Below are positions 1 to 8,854 of a stretch of DNA of 51,860 bases, one piece after another (position 1 is the stretch's first letter; each line of letters opens with the position of its first letter). Position numbers and translations under genes: made by a program. The stretch is from Streptomyces avidinii (GTDB lineage Bacteria > Actinomycetota > Actinomycetes > Streptomycetales > Streptomycetaceae): assembly GCF_014650695.1 (NCBI RefSeq), contig NZ_BMVL01000015.1, forward strand, positions 76,497 through 128,356, read 5' to 3'. The notes beneath the pieces are model-generated. The model was not told where the DNA came from. It did not search any database and saw nothing but the letters and a program-made list of their open reading frames with translations.

Positions 1-40
1 TCTCGGCGGCCTGAGCGGGCGGGCGGCCCCGGGAGGGTGC

Positions 41-98
41 GGCGCCGCTGCCGGGGCTCCGCCCCGGACCCCGCTCCTCAAACGCCGGAGGGGCTGAA
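41..98 (-). repeat. dispersed intergenic GC-rich repeat, copy 1
   Basis: Read on the minus strand this stretch gives a GCGTTTGAGGAGCGG core followed by GTCCGGGGCGGAGCCCCGG. Related stretches occur near 13,951, 17,608 and 24,610 in this window, always between genes. It lies just past the 3' end of the trehalose phosphatase gene and contains a short GGGGC/GCCCC inverted repeat that could fold in RNA. Confidence 0.6.
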
Positions 99-101
99 CA
101 G

Positions 102-956
102 TCAGGTACGGATGGCTGTGGCCAGGTCGGCCAGGAACTGGGCCACCGAGGCCGGGCCCGGGAGGACGAGGTCGGCGCGGGAGGCCAGTTCCGGCACCTC
201 CGCGGAGCCGCTGCACACCAGCACCCCCGGCAGGCCGTCGGCCCGGCGCTTCTCGACCGCCGAGTACGCCGCGAGGTCGCCCAGGTCGTCGCCCGCGTAC
301 AGCACCGCCTCAGCGTCCCGCTCCGCCAGGAACTCGGTCAGGGCGACGCCCTTGTCCATGCCCGGCGGCCGCAGCTCCAGCACCGCCCGGCCCGGCTCGA
401 CCATCAGCCCGTGCCGTGCCGCCAGATCGGCCAGCGGCTCCCGCAGCGCAGCGAACGCCGCCGCCGGGTTCTCCGCCCGGCGGGTGTGGACGGCCAGCGC
501 CCGGCCCTTCTCCTCGATCCACGTGCCGCGCCAGGCACCGATCGAGTCCAGGAACCCCGGAAGCTCCGCCCGGACCGCCGCCACCCCGGGGTGCTCGGCG
601 GGGGCGTGGACGATGCCGCTGACGGCGTCCCAGCGTTCGGCTCCGTAGTGACCGAGGACGACCATGTGCTCCAGTCCGGGGACCCCGGCGAAGCCCCCGT
701 AGCGGACGGCGACGCCCGCCGGGCGGCCGGTGATCACGGCTACCGAGTCGACCTCGGGGGCGAGTGCGGACAGGGCCGGGACGGCGCCCGGGTGGGCTCT
801 GGCCTGGTCCGGGTCCGGAACGATGTCGGCGAGGGTGCCGTCGAAGTCCAGGGCGACCACGGACCGGCGAGGTGTGCGGAGGAGGGCTTCGAGTCCCTCG
901 CGTCCCGCTGCGGTGACGGGCATCGGCAGATCGTGCGGATGGCTCCCCATAAGCAC
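102..956 (-). CDS. otsB: trehalose-6-phosphate phosphatase (OtsB)
   Basis: Removes phosphate from trehalose 6-phosphate to give trehalose, the second step of the OtsA-OtsB pathway in the cytosol. It is a HAD-superfamily hydrolase: motif I DFDGTLADI near residues 37-45 with the two catalytic aspartates, motif II Thr in VITGRP near residue 76, a Lys in PGMDKG, and the acidic motif GDDLGD near the C-terminus. The length of 284 residues is normal for bacterial OtsB. The start is uncertain: GTG at 956, ATG at 950 and ATG at 920 are all possible and none has a strong ribosome-binding site. An otsA partner would be expected beyond the left edge of the window. Confidence 0.93.
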   Translation of the reverse strand: MLMGSHPHDLPMPVTAAGREGLEALLRTPRRSVVALDFDGTLADIVPDPDQARAHPGAVPALSALAPEVDSVAVITGRPAGVAVRYGGFAGVPGLEHMVVLGHYGAERWDAVSGIVHAPAEHPGVAAVRAELPGFLDSIGAWRGTWIEEKGRALAVHTRRAENPAAAFAALREPLADLAARHGLMVEPGRAVLELRPPGMDKGVALTEFLAERDAEAVLYAGDDLGDLAAYSAVEKRRADGLPGVLVCSGSAEVPELASRADLVLPGPASVAQFLADLATAIRT

Positions 957-989
957 GACCCTAACGGCCCAGCGGTGCGACGGCTACGG

Positions 990-1226
990 CTATCGCCGGG
1001 CTCGCTGGGCCTCGCGGATCCTGCGCAGCCGGTTGACCGTGCCCGGGGCGTGGGCCAGCGCGCGGGGGTCGTCCATGAGCGCATTGAGCAGCTGGTAGTA
1101 GCGGACGGGGGTCATCCCCAGGCCCTCGCGTATGGCCCGCTCCTTGGCTCCGGGCCCGGGCCAGGTGCGTCCCTCGTACGCGAGCACCGCGGCCTCCGTG
1201 GCCGTCAGCTGCCCCTCGTCCGTCAT
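990..1226 (-). CDS. DUF3263 family small protein
   Basis: A 78-residue basic protein matching the actinobacterial DUF3263 family as I remember it: an N-terminal helix (TATEAAVLAYEGRTW), a PGAKERAIRE segment, the signature GMTPVRYYQLLNAL, and an Arg-rich tail ending RRIREAQRARR. The fold looks like a small helix-turn-helix, so DNA binding is plausible but unproven. It is transcribed in the same direction as otsB with a 33-base gap, so the two may be cotranscribed. Confidence 0.85.
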   Translation of the reverse strand: MTDEGQLTATEAAVLAYEGRTWPGPGAKERAIREGLGMTPVRYYQLLNALMDDPRALAHAPGTVNRLRRIREAQRARR

Positions 1227-1307
1227 ACCGCCAGATTAACGCCGCCGTCTGACACCCGGCGCGCCCACCCGCTCCGGCGGGCGCGGGCGGGCGCGGCGCG
1301 GCTCGGG

Positions 1308-2606
1308 TCAGCGCGGGTCGGCCGCCCGTGCGGCCGTCGCGATCTCTTCCAGAACCTTCGCCGGCTGTCCGCCCGGCTGGACGGTCTTGCCGATGTTCTG
1401 CTTGATGTCCTCGCTCACGCCCGCCCAGGACTTCTTGCCGACCGGGTAGAGCCGCGAGCCGGGCAGCGCCGTCAGGAAGGGCTTGAGCTGCGGGGCGTTG
1501 CCGGCCGACGCGGCCTGCTTGGCCTGGTAGCCGCTGGTGGTGGCGGGCAGCAGGTCGTACTTCTCGGTGAAGGCCGAGACGTTCTTCGGCTGGTACAGGA
1601 AGTCCAGGAACTTGCCGGACTGCTCGCGGTGGCCGTTCTTGAAGGCCATCACCCAGTCCGCGACGCCCATGGAAGGCTCCTCGGACCCGGTGGCGGTCGG
1701 CAGCGGCACCATGCCGTACTTCACACCCTTGGCCTCGGCCTGCTTGAGCAGCGTCGGGTGCCCGTTGAGCATGCCGACCTCACCCTTGGTGAAGGCTTCG
1801 AAGGCGGCCTGCCGGTCCAGCTTGCCGGGCTCCACGGGGCCGGTCAGCCCCTGGCCGACCATCTTGTCCCGCAGGAACTCCAGCGCCTTGACGTTGTCCG
1901 CGGAGTCGATGGAGTACTGCTCCTCGTTGTCGGTGTAGCCGCCACCGCCCGCGAGCATCCACATCATCGTCTCGGCCTGGGCCTCCTCGCGGCCCAGCGG
2001 CAGCGCGAAGGGGGTGGGCACGCCCGCGGCCTTGAGCTTCTTGGCGGCCGCCTCCAGGTCCGCCCAGCTCTTCGGCTGCCAGCCCTTGGCGTCCTTGCCG
2101 ATCACACCTGCGTCGGCCAGCAGCTTCTCGTTGTAGAAGAGCAGCCGGGTGCTGGCCACGAAGGGCATTCCGTACTGGACCTGCTTGACCTTGCCGGCGT
2201 CCGCGAGCGGGCCCAGGAAGTCGGCCTCGGTCTTCACGGAGAGCAGCTCGGCCGTCGAGTACAGCTTGTCGGCGGCCGCGTAGTCGGCGTAGGCGCCGAT
2301 CTGGGCTATGTCGGGGGCCTTGCCGGCCTTGACCATCTCGGCGACCTTGGCGTCGACCTCGGACCAGGAGTAGACGCTGACCTCGACCTTGGTGCCCGGG
2401 TTGGCCTTCTCGAAGCCCGCGGCGAGGTCCTTCCAGTAGGCCGCCGAGGAGTTCTGCGGATTGTCCCCGTAGTCGGCCGCCACGACCCGCAGGGTCACCT
2501 CGTTGTCTCCGGTGAGTCCGCCGAGGGCTCCGCAGCCCGTCAGCGTCACGGCAGTCAGGCACAGCGCGGCGCCGGACGCGGCCAGGCTCAGGTAACGGCC
2601 CTTCAC
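1308..2606 (-). CDS. ABC transporter sugar-binding lipoprotein, orphan, beside nagKA
   Basis: Family 1 extracellular solute-binding protein of 432 residues. The GTG start at 2606 follows GGATGGAG at good spacing and gives a lipoprotein signal with lipobox LTGC (residues about 22-25); longer readings upstream run through the promoter region. The mature part has the usual features: GFEKANPGTKVEV, APDIAQIGAYADYAAADKL, YGMPFVASTRLLFYNEKLL, and a Trp/Gly-rich hinge. No permease or ATPase gene is adjacent, so it is an orphan. It is divergent from nagK with two dre-like sites between them, which suggests binding of N-acetylglucosamine or a chito-oligosaccharide (inference). The ATPase it uses may be MsiK, about 39 kb to the right. 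Confidence 0.88.
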   Translation of the reverse strand: MKGRYLSLAASGAALCLTAVTLTGCGALGGLTGDNEVTLRVVAADYGDNPQNSSAAYWKDLAAGFEKANPGTKVEVSVYSWSEVDAKVAEMVKAGKAPDIAQIGAYADYAAADKLYSTAELLSVKTEADFLGPLADAGKVKQVQYGMPFVASTRLLFYNEKLLADAGVIGKDAKGWQPKSWADLEAAAKKLKAAGVPTPFALPLGREEAQAETMMWMLAGGGGYTDNEEQYSIDSADNVKALEFLRDKMVGQGLTGPVEPGKLDRQAAFEAFTKGEVGMLNGHPTLLKQAEAKGVKYGMVPLPTATGSEEPSMGVADWVMAFKNGHREQSGKFLDFLYQPKNVSAFTEKYDLLPATTSGYQAKQAASAGNAPQLKPFLTALPGSRLYPVGKKSWAGVSEDIKQNIGKTVQPGGQPAKVLEEIATAARAADPR

Positions 2607-2644
2607 AGTTCTCCATCCACCCCTTGTTGTACGTACGATCCACG

Positions 2645-2660
2645 TAAGGTCTACACCACT
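2645..2660. promoter_or_regulatory. dre-like (DasR) operator 1
   Basis: TAAGGTCTACACCACT matches 12 of 16 positions of the DasR consensus ACTGGTCTAGACCACT as I remember it. It sits 39 bases upstream of the start of the sugar-binding lipoprotein gene. DasR is the GntR-family repressor of aminosugar genes, released by glucosamine 6-phosphate. Confidence 0.6.
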
Positions 2661-2730
2661 TTGGCGGCTCGTCCACATCGGACTCCCGGCCGGAGTCCCG
2701 ATTTTGTATGGCCGCTCAACAATCTCCCTC

Positions 2731-2746
2731 ATTGGACTAGACCTTT
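2731..2746. promoter_or_regulatory. dre-like (DasR) operator 2
   Basis: ATTGGACTAGACCTTT keeps the central CTAGACC of the dre consensus and matches about 12 of 16 positions. It lies 28 bases upstream of the nagK start, in a position suited to repress the nagKA promoter. Confidence 0.68.
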
Positions 2747-2773
2747 CCCCGCCGAGCACGCGAGACTGTCTCT

Positions 2774-3715
2774 GTGAAACCCGTGAAACACGTCATCGCC
2801 CTCGATGTGGGCGGCACCGGGATGAAGGCTGCCCTCGTCGCCGAGGACGGCACCCTGCTCCACGAAGCGCGCCGTGCCACCGGCCGCGACCGGGGCCCCG
2901 ACGCCGTCGTCGAGACGATCCAGGACTTCGCCGCCGAGCTGCTCGACACCGGCCGGGAACGTTTCGGACGGCCCGCGTCGGCCGCCGGCGTCGCCGTCCC
3001 GGGCATCGTCGACTCCGAGCACGGGATCGCCGTCTACGCGGCGAACCTGGGCTGGCGGGACGTACCGATGCGGAGCCTGCTCAGCAGACGCCTCGGCGGC
3101 ATCCCGGTGGCCCTCGGCCACGACGTGCGCACGGGCGGACTCGCCGAGGGCCGCATCGGCGCCGGCCGGGGCGCCGACCGCTTCCTCTTCGTCCCGCTGG
3201 GCACCGGCATCGCCGGAGCCATCGGCATCGCCGGCCGCATCGAGGCCGGCGCCCACGGCTACGCGGGCGAGATCGGGCACATCGTGGTGCGCCCGGGCGG
3301 CCCCGCATGCGGCTGCGGCCAGCACGGCTGCCTGGAGACCCTCGCCTCCGCCGCGGCCGTCAGCCGCGCCTGGGCGGCCGCCTCCGGCGACCCCGAGGCC
3401 GACGCGGCGGACTGCGCCAAGGCCGTCGAGTCCGGCGACGCGCGTGCCCGGGAGGTGTGGCTGGCCGCCGTCGGCGCCCTCGCCGACGGACTGGTCACCG
3501 CGATCACCCTGCTGGACCCGCGCACGCTGATCATCGGTGGCGGGCTGGCGGAGGCCGGGGAAACCTTGTTCACACCACTACGGACGGCCGTGGAGGAGCG
3601 CGTGACGTTCCAGCGGCTCCCCCACATCGTGCCGGCGGCCCTCGGGGACACCGCCGGATGCCTGGGCGCAGGGCTGCTCGCCTGGGACCTACTCGCCACG
3701 GAGGTACCGGCCTGA
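2774..3715 (+). CDS. nagK: ROK-family N-acetylglucosamine kinase (NagK)
   Basis: Phosphorylates a hexose, most likely N-acetylglucosamine, at C6 in the cytosol. The ROK signs are clear: an N-terminal phosphate-binding DVGGTGMKAAL near residues 11-21, VAVPGIVD, the acceptor region GHDV and GTGIAGAIG, and the zinc-binding ROK signature GHIVVRPGGPACGCGQHGCLE with CxCGxxGCxE. The size of 313 residues is normal. The substrate is inferred from the next gene, nagA, whose ATG overlaps the nagK stop as TGATG and implies translational coupling. Start codons are GTG at 2774 or GTG at 2783; neither has a strong ribosome-binding site. Two dre-like sites upstream imply DasR control. Confidence 0.9.
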   Translation: MKPVKHVIALDVGGTGMKAALVAEDGTLLHEARRATGRDRGPDAVVETIQDFAAELLDTGRERFGRPASAAGVAVPGIVDSEHGIAVYAANLGWRDVPMRSLLSRRLGGIPVALGHDVRTGGLAEGRIGAGRGADRFLFVPLGTGIAGAIGIAGRIEAGAHGYAGEIGHIVVRPGGPACGCGQHGCLETLASAAAVSRAWAAASGDPEADAADCAKAVESGDARAREVWLAAVGALADGLVTAITLLDPRTLIIGGGLAEAGETLFTPLRTAVEERVTFQRLPHIVPAALGDTAGCLGAGLLAWDLLATEVPA

Positions 3716-4878
3716 TGTCCGGAAGCGCACACAGCACCGTTCTTTCGGGCGCCAGGGTGGTGCTGCCCACCGGCACGGTCGCGGGCGGCCGGGTCATCGT
3801 CGACGGCGACCGCATCGCGGGCAGCGCCCACGACGCCACCACGACCGTCGACCTGACCGGGCACTGGATCGTCCCCGGCTTCGTCGACATGCACAACCAC
3901 GGCGGCGGCGGCGCCTCCTTCACCTCCGGAACCGCCGAGGACGTCCTGAAGGGCGTCCGCACCCACCGTGAGCACGGCACCACCACCCTCGTCGCCTCCA
4001 CCGTCACCGGGGACCTGGACGAGCTGGCCCGCCGCGCAGCCCTGCTCGCCGAGCTGACCCAGCAGGGCGAGATCGCCGGCATCCACTTCGAGGGGCCGTT
4101 CATCAACCCCTGCCGCAAGGGCGCGCACAAGGAGGACCTGCTCCGCGACCCCGACCCGGCCGAGGTCCGCAAGCTGATCGACGCCGCGCACGGCGCCGCC
4201 CGCATGTTCACCCTCGCCACCGAACTGCCGGGCGGCCTGGACTCCGTACGGCTGCTCGCCGAGCACGGGGTCATCGCCGCGATCGGCCACACGGACGCCA
4301 CGTACGAGCAGACGCGCGCCGCCATCGACGCGGGCGCGACCGTGGCCACCCACCTCTTCAACGCGATGCCGCCCCTCGCCCACCGCGAACCCGGCCCGAT
4401 CGCCGCGCTGCTGGAGGACGAGCGGATCACCGTCGAGCTGATCAACGACGGCACCCACCTGCACCCGGCGGCCCTGGAACTGGCCTTCCACCACGCGGGC
4501 GCGCACCGCGTGGCGCTCATCACCGACGCGATGGACGCGGCCGGCTTCGGCGACGGGACCTACCACCTGGGCCCGCTGGAGGTCGAGGTCAAGCACGGCG
4601 TGGCCCGGCTGGTGGAGGGCGGCTCGATCGCCGGCTCGACGCTGACCCTGGACACCGCCTTCAAGCGCTCGGTGACCCTCGACAAGCTGCCGGTGGAGTC
4701 CGTGGTCCAGGCGATCTCCGCCAACCCGGCCAAGCTGATCGGGCTCTACGACGAGATCGGCTCGCTGGAGCCCGGCAAGTACGCGGACCTCGTCGTCCTG
4801 GACGCCGCGTTCGACGTCAAGGGCGTCATGCGGCGCGGCGAATGGATCGTCAGCCCGGCCGCACGACCGGCGATCTGA
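3715..4878 (+). CDS. nagA: N-acetylglucosamine-6-phosphate deacetylase (NagA)
   Basis: Converts GlcNAc-6-phosphate to glucosamine 6-phosphate plus acetate, producing the DasR effector. The 387-residue protein has the amidohydrolase layout: metal-binding DMHNHGGGG near residues 59-67, HFEGPF with the metal Glu, IGHTDA and THLFNAMPPL carrying histidines, and the catalytic Asp in LITDAMDAAG. The C-terminal strand NPAKLIGLYDEIGSLEPGKYADL is typical. The ATG at 3715 is the only start that fits the end of nagK; the open frame continues upstream but only across nagK. It ends the two-gene nagKA operon. Confidence 0.95.
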   Translation: MSGSAHSTVLSGARVVLPTGTVAGGRVIVDGDRIAGSAHDATTTVDLTGHWIVPGFVDMHNHGGGGASFTSGTAEDVLKGVRTHREHGTTTLVASTVTGDLDELARRAALLAELTQQGEIAGIHFEGPFINPCRKGAHKEDLLRDPDPAEVRKLIDAAHGAARMFTLATELPGGLDSVRLLAEHGVIAAIGHTDATYEQTRAAIDAGATVATHLFNAMPPLAHREPGPIAALLEDERITVELINDGTHLHPAALELAFHHAGAHRVALITDAMDAAGFGDGTYHLGPLEVEVKHGVARLVEGGSIAGSTLTLDTAFKRSVTLDKLPVESVVQAISANPAKLIGLYDEIGSLEPGKYADLVVLDAAFDVKGVMRRGEWIVSPAARPAI

Positions 4879-4978
4879 CGGCCAAGCGGCTGTGCGCAGG
4901 GAAAACGGCCGGCCCGAGGACTGGGCCGACCGCCTTGTGTTTGGCATGATCCCGGCAGCAACAGACCCGGGAGTGCCC

Positions 4979-5896
4979 ATGATCCTTACCGTGACGCTCA
5001 ACACCGCACTCGACGTCACGTACCAGGTGCCGCGGCTGCTTCCGCACGCCTCGCACCGGGTGTCCGCCGTCGCCGAACGCCCGGGCGGCAAGGGGATCAA
5101 CGTCGCGCACGTCCTGGCCGCCCTCGGCCACGAGGTGACCGCGACGGGCTTCGCGGGCGGCCCGGTCGGCTCCGTCGTCCGCGGACTCCTCGCGCAGTCC
5201 CCCGGGGTGGTCGACGGCCTGGTGCCCTGCGCCGGCAACACCCGCCGCACGGTGGCCGTGGTCGACGCGGCCTCCGGCGACACCACCCAGTTCAACGAGC
5301 CGGGCCCGCACATCACCGCCGCCGAATGGTCGCGCTTCCTCGCGCGCTACGAGGACCTCGTGCACGGCGCCCGCGCCGTGGCCCTGTGCGGCAGCCTCCC
5401 GCCGGGCGTGCCGGTGGGCGCGTACGCCCTGCTCGTCCGCTCGGCCCGCGCGGCCGGGGTCCCCGTCCTCCTGGACACCAGCGGCGAGGCCCTGCGCCGC
5501 GGGGTCGCCGCCCGCCCCGAGATCATCAAGCCCAACGCCGCCGAACTGGCCGAGCTCACCGGATCCCGCGACCCGCTCCCCGCCACCCGCGACGCCCGCC
5601 GCCGGGGCGCCCACGCGGTGGTCACCTCCCTCGGCCCGGCCGGCCTGCTGGCCGCCACCGCCGAGGGCACCTGGCAGGCGACCCCGCCGCGCCCGCTCTC
5701 CGGCAATCCCACCGGAGCAGGCGACTCCGCGGTCGCCGGCCTGCTGTCGGCGGTGGCCGAGGGCCTGGACTGGCCCGCCCGCCTCACCCGCGCGGTCGCG
5801 CTCTCGGCGGCCACCGTCCTGGCCCCGGTGGCGGGAGCATTCGACCCCCGCACCTACGAGGAGGTACGGGGGTCGGTGAAGGTCACGACGGCCTAG
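4979..5896 (+). CDS. PfkB-family sugar kinase (1-phosphofructokinase-like)
   Basis: A 305-residue ribokinase/PfkB-fold kinase of the FruK/LacC branch. It opens MILTVTLNTALDVTYQV, has the substrate-binding GGKGINVAHVLAALG near residues 36-50, and ends with the ATP/catalytic motif NPTGAGDSAVAG including the catalytic Asp. The ATG at 4979 follows GGGAG at 4969-4973; a longer reading to 4892 adds only intergenic residues. The exact substrate (fructose 1-phosphate or tagatose 6-phosphate) cannot be read from the sequence. It follows nagA by 100 bases, so aminosugar-derived phosphosugar metabolism is possible. It converges with the next gene. Confidence 0.85.
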   Translation: MILTVTLNTALDVTYQVPRLLPHASHRVSAVAERPGGKGINVAHVLAALGHEVTATGFAGGPVGSVVRGLLAQSPGVVDGLVPCAGNTRRTVAVVDAASGDTTQFNEPGPHITAAEWSRFLARYEDLVHGARAVALCGSLPPGVPVGAYALLVRSARAAGVPVLLDTSGEALRRGVAARPEIIKPNAAELAELTGSRDPLPATRDARRRGAHAVVTSLGPAGLLAATAEGTWQATPPRPLSGNPTGAGDSAVAGLLSAVAEGLDWPARLTRAVALSAATVLAPVAGAFDPRTYEEVRGSVKVTTA

Positions 5897-5921
5897 CGGG
5901 CCGGCGGGGACGCGGGGCGGA

Positions 5922-6920
5922 TCAGCCCTGCTCCAGCCAGAGCTGGTCGAGGACGACCTCGCACTGGTTGCCCGCCTCGCACGAGATCTTGATCGTGTTG
6001 GCGCCCTGCTTGAGCTCCACCAGCGAGTAGGTGTTGGTCCAGCCCTTGGCCCAGTCGCCCGCGGCGGCCTTGGAGAAGTTCGCCATGTTGACCGGCCGGG
6101 TCTGCGCCTCGCCGTTGATGGTCAGCGTGGTGTTGGCGTCCTTGCCCGGCACCCCGTAGGTCATCTTCAGCTTGTACTTGCCCGCCTTGGGGACGTCCAG
6201 CGACCAGGTGGCCGCCGCACCCTGCGCGTTGAGGCCGCCCACGTACTGGCCGCCCTCGCTCTTCGCGCCCGGCACCGTGTTCTGCAGCACGGCACCGCCC
6301 GTGAGGGACATGCCGCTGCCGGCGAAGTCGGCCTTCGGCAGCGGAGCCTGCGACGGCTTCGAGCTCGGCGTCGGGCTGGCCGGGTCCTGCGGGGCCGCCG
6401 ACTGCTGGCCGCCCGTCGTGGCCGCGTCGTCCTTGCCCTTGTCCTTGTCGCCGAACTGCAGCGCCGCGACGATGCCGATCACGACCACGGCGACCACCGC
6501 GACCGCTGCGATCAGCAGACCCCGGCGGCTGGAACCACCGCCACCGTGACCGCCGCCCGGCCGGTCGACCGTCTGGGTCGGGTGCTGCGCCTGCTGCGGG
6601 ACGCCGTAGCCGCCCGCCTGGAGCGCTTCCGGGGCCTGGTACTGCGGGTACGCGGGGGGCTGCTGCGCGGGCACCTGGCCGCGCTGGCCGGCGTTGCGGC
6701 GCTCGCCGACCGTCCGCACCTGGTGGTGGGAGGTCCGGGGAACCCCGGGCTGCGCGCCGGAAGGACCGCCTGCCGCGGGTCCCGGGTAGCCGTATGCGCC
6801 GCCCTGGCCGGGCGGTGTGGCGCCGGCCGCCTGGCCGTCCTCGTAGAGGTAGCCGAACGGATCGTCGTCCTCGGGCTTGTTCGCCCCACCGTGCGGGCCG
6901 TTGTTCGCGGGCGTCGTCAT
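5922..6920 (-). CDS. membrane-anchored protein with C-terminal CBM35-like domain
   Basis: A 332-residue protein in three parts. Residues 1-130 are a disordered, Gly/Pro/Gln-rich cytosolic region. A single membrane helix follows at about 134-155 (LLIAAVAVVAVVVIGIVAAL). Outside is a Ser/Pro/Thr linker and a beta-sandwich domain at about 200-332 with ATWSLDVPKAGKYKLKMTYG and NTIKISCEAG, which resembles the CBM6/CBM35 carbohydrate-binding fold. The start is supported by AAGGAG eight bases upstream. It lies downstream of cdgB on the same strand with a gap of 68 bases. A role in binding cell-wall or extracellular glycans is inference only. Confidence 0.75.
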   Translation of the reverse strand: MTTPANNGPHGGANKPEDDDPFGYLYEDGQAAGATPPGQGGAYGYPGPAAGGPSGAQPGVPRTSHHQVRTVGERRNAGQRGQVPAQQPPAYPQYQAPEALQAGGYGVPQQAQHPTQTVDRPGGGHGGGGSSRRGLLIAAVAVVAVVVIGIVAALQFGDKDKGKDDAATTGGQQSAAPQDPASPTPSSKPSQAPLPKADFAGSGMSLTGGAVLQNTVPGAKSEGGQYVGGLNAQGAAATWSLDVPKAGKYKLKMTYGVPGKDANTTLTINGEAQTRPVNMANFSKAAAGDWAKGWTNTYSLVELKQGANTIKISCEAGNQCEVVLDQLWLEQG

Positions 6921-6988
6921 CGCAGGTCACTCCTTTCGACCCCCGGGAGCCTACCCCGAACACGTGCACCCACGGGCGGCAGACCGCC

Positions 6989-8728
6989 TCAGCCGGCCCT
7001 GCGATGGGCCTTCGACCGGGACCTTTTCTCGATATACATCCGCTGGTCGGCGGAGCGCAGCACCTCGTCCGCGGACATCCCGCAACTCGCCCAACCGATG
7101 CCGAAACTGGCTCCGACCCGCACCGCACGGCCGTCCACCCGGATCGGCGGGATGATCGCGTTGCGCAGCCGGACCGCGAGGTCGGCGGCGTCCGCCGCGC
7201 CCAGGCCGTCCGCCAGAACGACGAATTCATCACCACCCAGCCGGGCGACGGTGTCACCGTCCCTGACGCCGGTCGTCAGCCGCCGGGCGACCTCGATCAG
7301 TACCGCGTCGCCCGTGTGGTGCCCGAACCGGTCGTTGATCGACTTGAACCCGTCGAGATCGCAGAAGAGGACCGCGAGCCCCTTCGTGCCGTCGTCGATG
7401 TCTGTCGCGGGCGCCACCGTGTGCACGTGGTGGTCGTACGGTCCGTCCGACGGCGCGGGCGGCGCCCCCGGGAACTCGAAGGGATCGGCCCCGGGAAACC
7501 GGTCGGGGCCGTCGGGATGAAACCCGTGCTCACCGGCACCACCCGCCTCCGCCCCCACCGGGAGCCCGTCGTGCCCCGTGTGCCCGTCGTAGCCGTCGCG
7601 CCCCTCGAAGGCCGCGTCCAGGGCCTCGACGGCGGTCGCCCGTACGGACTGTGGCCTGCGGCACAGCCGCGCGCCCAGCCGGGCCCGCAGCTCGGCGCTG
7701 TTGGGCAGGCCGGTCAGCGAGTCGTGGCTGGCGCGGTGGGCGAGCTGGAGCTCGTGCCGCTTGCGCTCCTCGATGTCCTCGACGTGCGTGAGCAGGAACC
7801 GCGGCCCGTCGGCGGCGTCGGCGACGACCGAGTTGCGCAGCGAGACCCATACATACGTGCCGTCGCGGCGGCCCAGGCGCAGCTCGGCGCGGCCGCCCTC
7901 GGCGGAGGTCCGCAGCAGCGTCCCGATGTCCTCGGGGTGGACCAGGTCGGAGAAGGAGTAGCGGCGCAGCACGGAGGCGGGCCGGCCGAGCAGCCGGCAC
8001 AGCGCGTCATTGGTCCGCAGCAGCCGGCCGTGCTGGTCCCCGCCCATTTCGGCGATGGCCATACCGCTGGGCGCGTATTCGAAGGCCTGGCGGAACGACT
8101 CTTCACTGGCCCGCAGCGCCTGCTGCTCGCGCTCCAGCCGGACGAGGGCGCGCTGCATGTTCGCACGGAGCCTGGCATTGCTGATCGCAATCGCCGCCTG
8201 GAAGGCGTACATCTGGAGCGCCTCGCGGCCCCAGGCGCCGGGCCTGCGGCCGTTGCGCGGTCTGTCCACCGAAATGACACCCAGAAGTTCCCCGCCGGAC
8301 GCATACATGGGGGCGTAGAGCCGGTCCTCGGGGTGCCACTCGTCCTCGAAGCGCGGATCGGGGCCGTCGGTGTGCCACTGGGGGACGTCGTCCTCCATGA
8401 GGACCCAGCCCTCGGTGTGCGGGATGAACCTGAGTCCGTCCCAGTTCTCACCCATCGTCAGGCGGCGTTCCCAGGAGGCGCGGGAGCCGACCCGGCCGGT
8501 GATGAGGGCCTCCGCGGCGGGGTCGCCGGCGAAGGCGGCGACGACGAGATCACCGTCCGGGCGAACGAGGTTGACACAGGCGAGTTCGTAGCCGAGGCCC
8601 ACGACGATGCCGTCCACGACGGTCTGCAGAGTGTCCGCCAGGCTCCTGGCCGTATTGAGCTCGGCCACCACCCGGTGCAGCTGCCGCAGGGTCGCAAGAC
8701 GGACGTACGGCTCCGACTCGGTCTCCAT
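6989..8728 (-). CDS. cdgB: diguanylate cyclase CdgB (GAF-PAS-GGDEF)
   Basis: Makes cyclic di-GMP from two GTP. The 579-residue protein has a GAF domain at about 10-190, a PAS/PAC domain at about 215-335 (SFRQAFEYAPSGMAIAE, RDGTYVWVSLRNSV) and a GGDEF domain at about 340-570. The active site GGDEF is intact at residues 498-502 and is preceded by RDGD at 489-492, a canonical RxxD inhibitory site. An unusual 85-residue Gly/Asp/Pro-rich insertion interrupts the start of the GGDEF domain. The ATG at 8728 has GGGGAGAG upstream. Domain order and position match S. coelicolor CdgB, a known BldD target, from memory. A CRP-type palindrome lies 127 bases upstream. Confidence 0.93.
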   Translation of the reverse strand: METESEPYVRLATLRQLHRVVAELNTARSLADTLQTVVDGIVVGLGYELACVNLVRPDGDLVVAAFAGDPAAEALITGRVGSRASWERRLTMGENWDGLRFIPHTEGWVLMEDDVPQWHTDGPDPRFEDEWHPEDRLYAPMYASGGELLGVISVDRPRNGRRPGAWGREALQMYAFQAAIAISNARLRANMQRALVRLEREQQALRASEESFRQAFEYAPSGMAIAEMGGDQHGRLLRTNDALCRLLGRPASVLRRYSFSDLVHPEDIGTLLRTSAEGGRAELRLGRRDGTYVWVSLRNSVVADAADGPRFLLTHVEDIEERKRHELQLAHRASHDSLTGLPNSAELRARLGARLCRRPQSVRATAVEALDAAFEGRDGYDGHTGHDGLPVGAEAGGAGEHGFHPDGPDRFPGADPFEFPGAPPAPSDGPYDHHVHTVAPATDIDDGTKGLAVLFCDLDGFKSINDRFGHHTGDAVLIEVARRLTTGVRDGDTVARLGGDEFVVLADGLGAADAADLAVRLRNAIIPPIRVDGRAVRVGASFGIGWASCGMSADEVLRSADQRMYIEKRSRSKAHRRAG

Positions 8729-8854
8729 TACTCGCTCTCCCCGAGACCTCGACAGCAACTCCAGGTTTGTCATCGGCGTTTCGTTGCGGTGTCCCGTCCA
8801 CTGAATCACAGTGAGCTGTGCGCCAGGTACACAGGGTCAACAAATCTTGCCCTC

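Noticed and set aside
411..2777. Very long open frame on the plus strand opposite otsB and the sugar-binding gene
   Set aside because: It is an antisense shadow caused by high-GC codon bias. It has no recognisable domain, while the minus-strand proteins have clear motifs.
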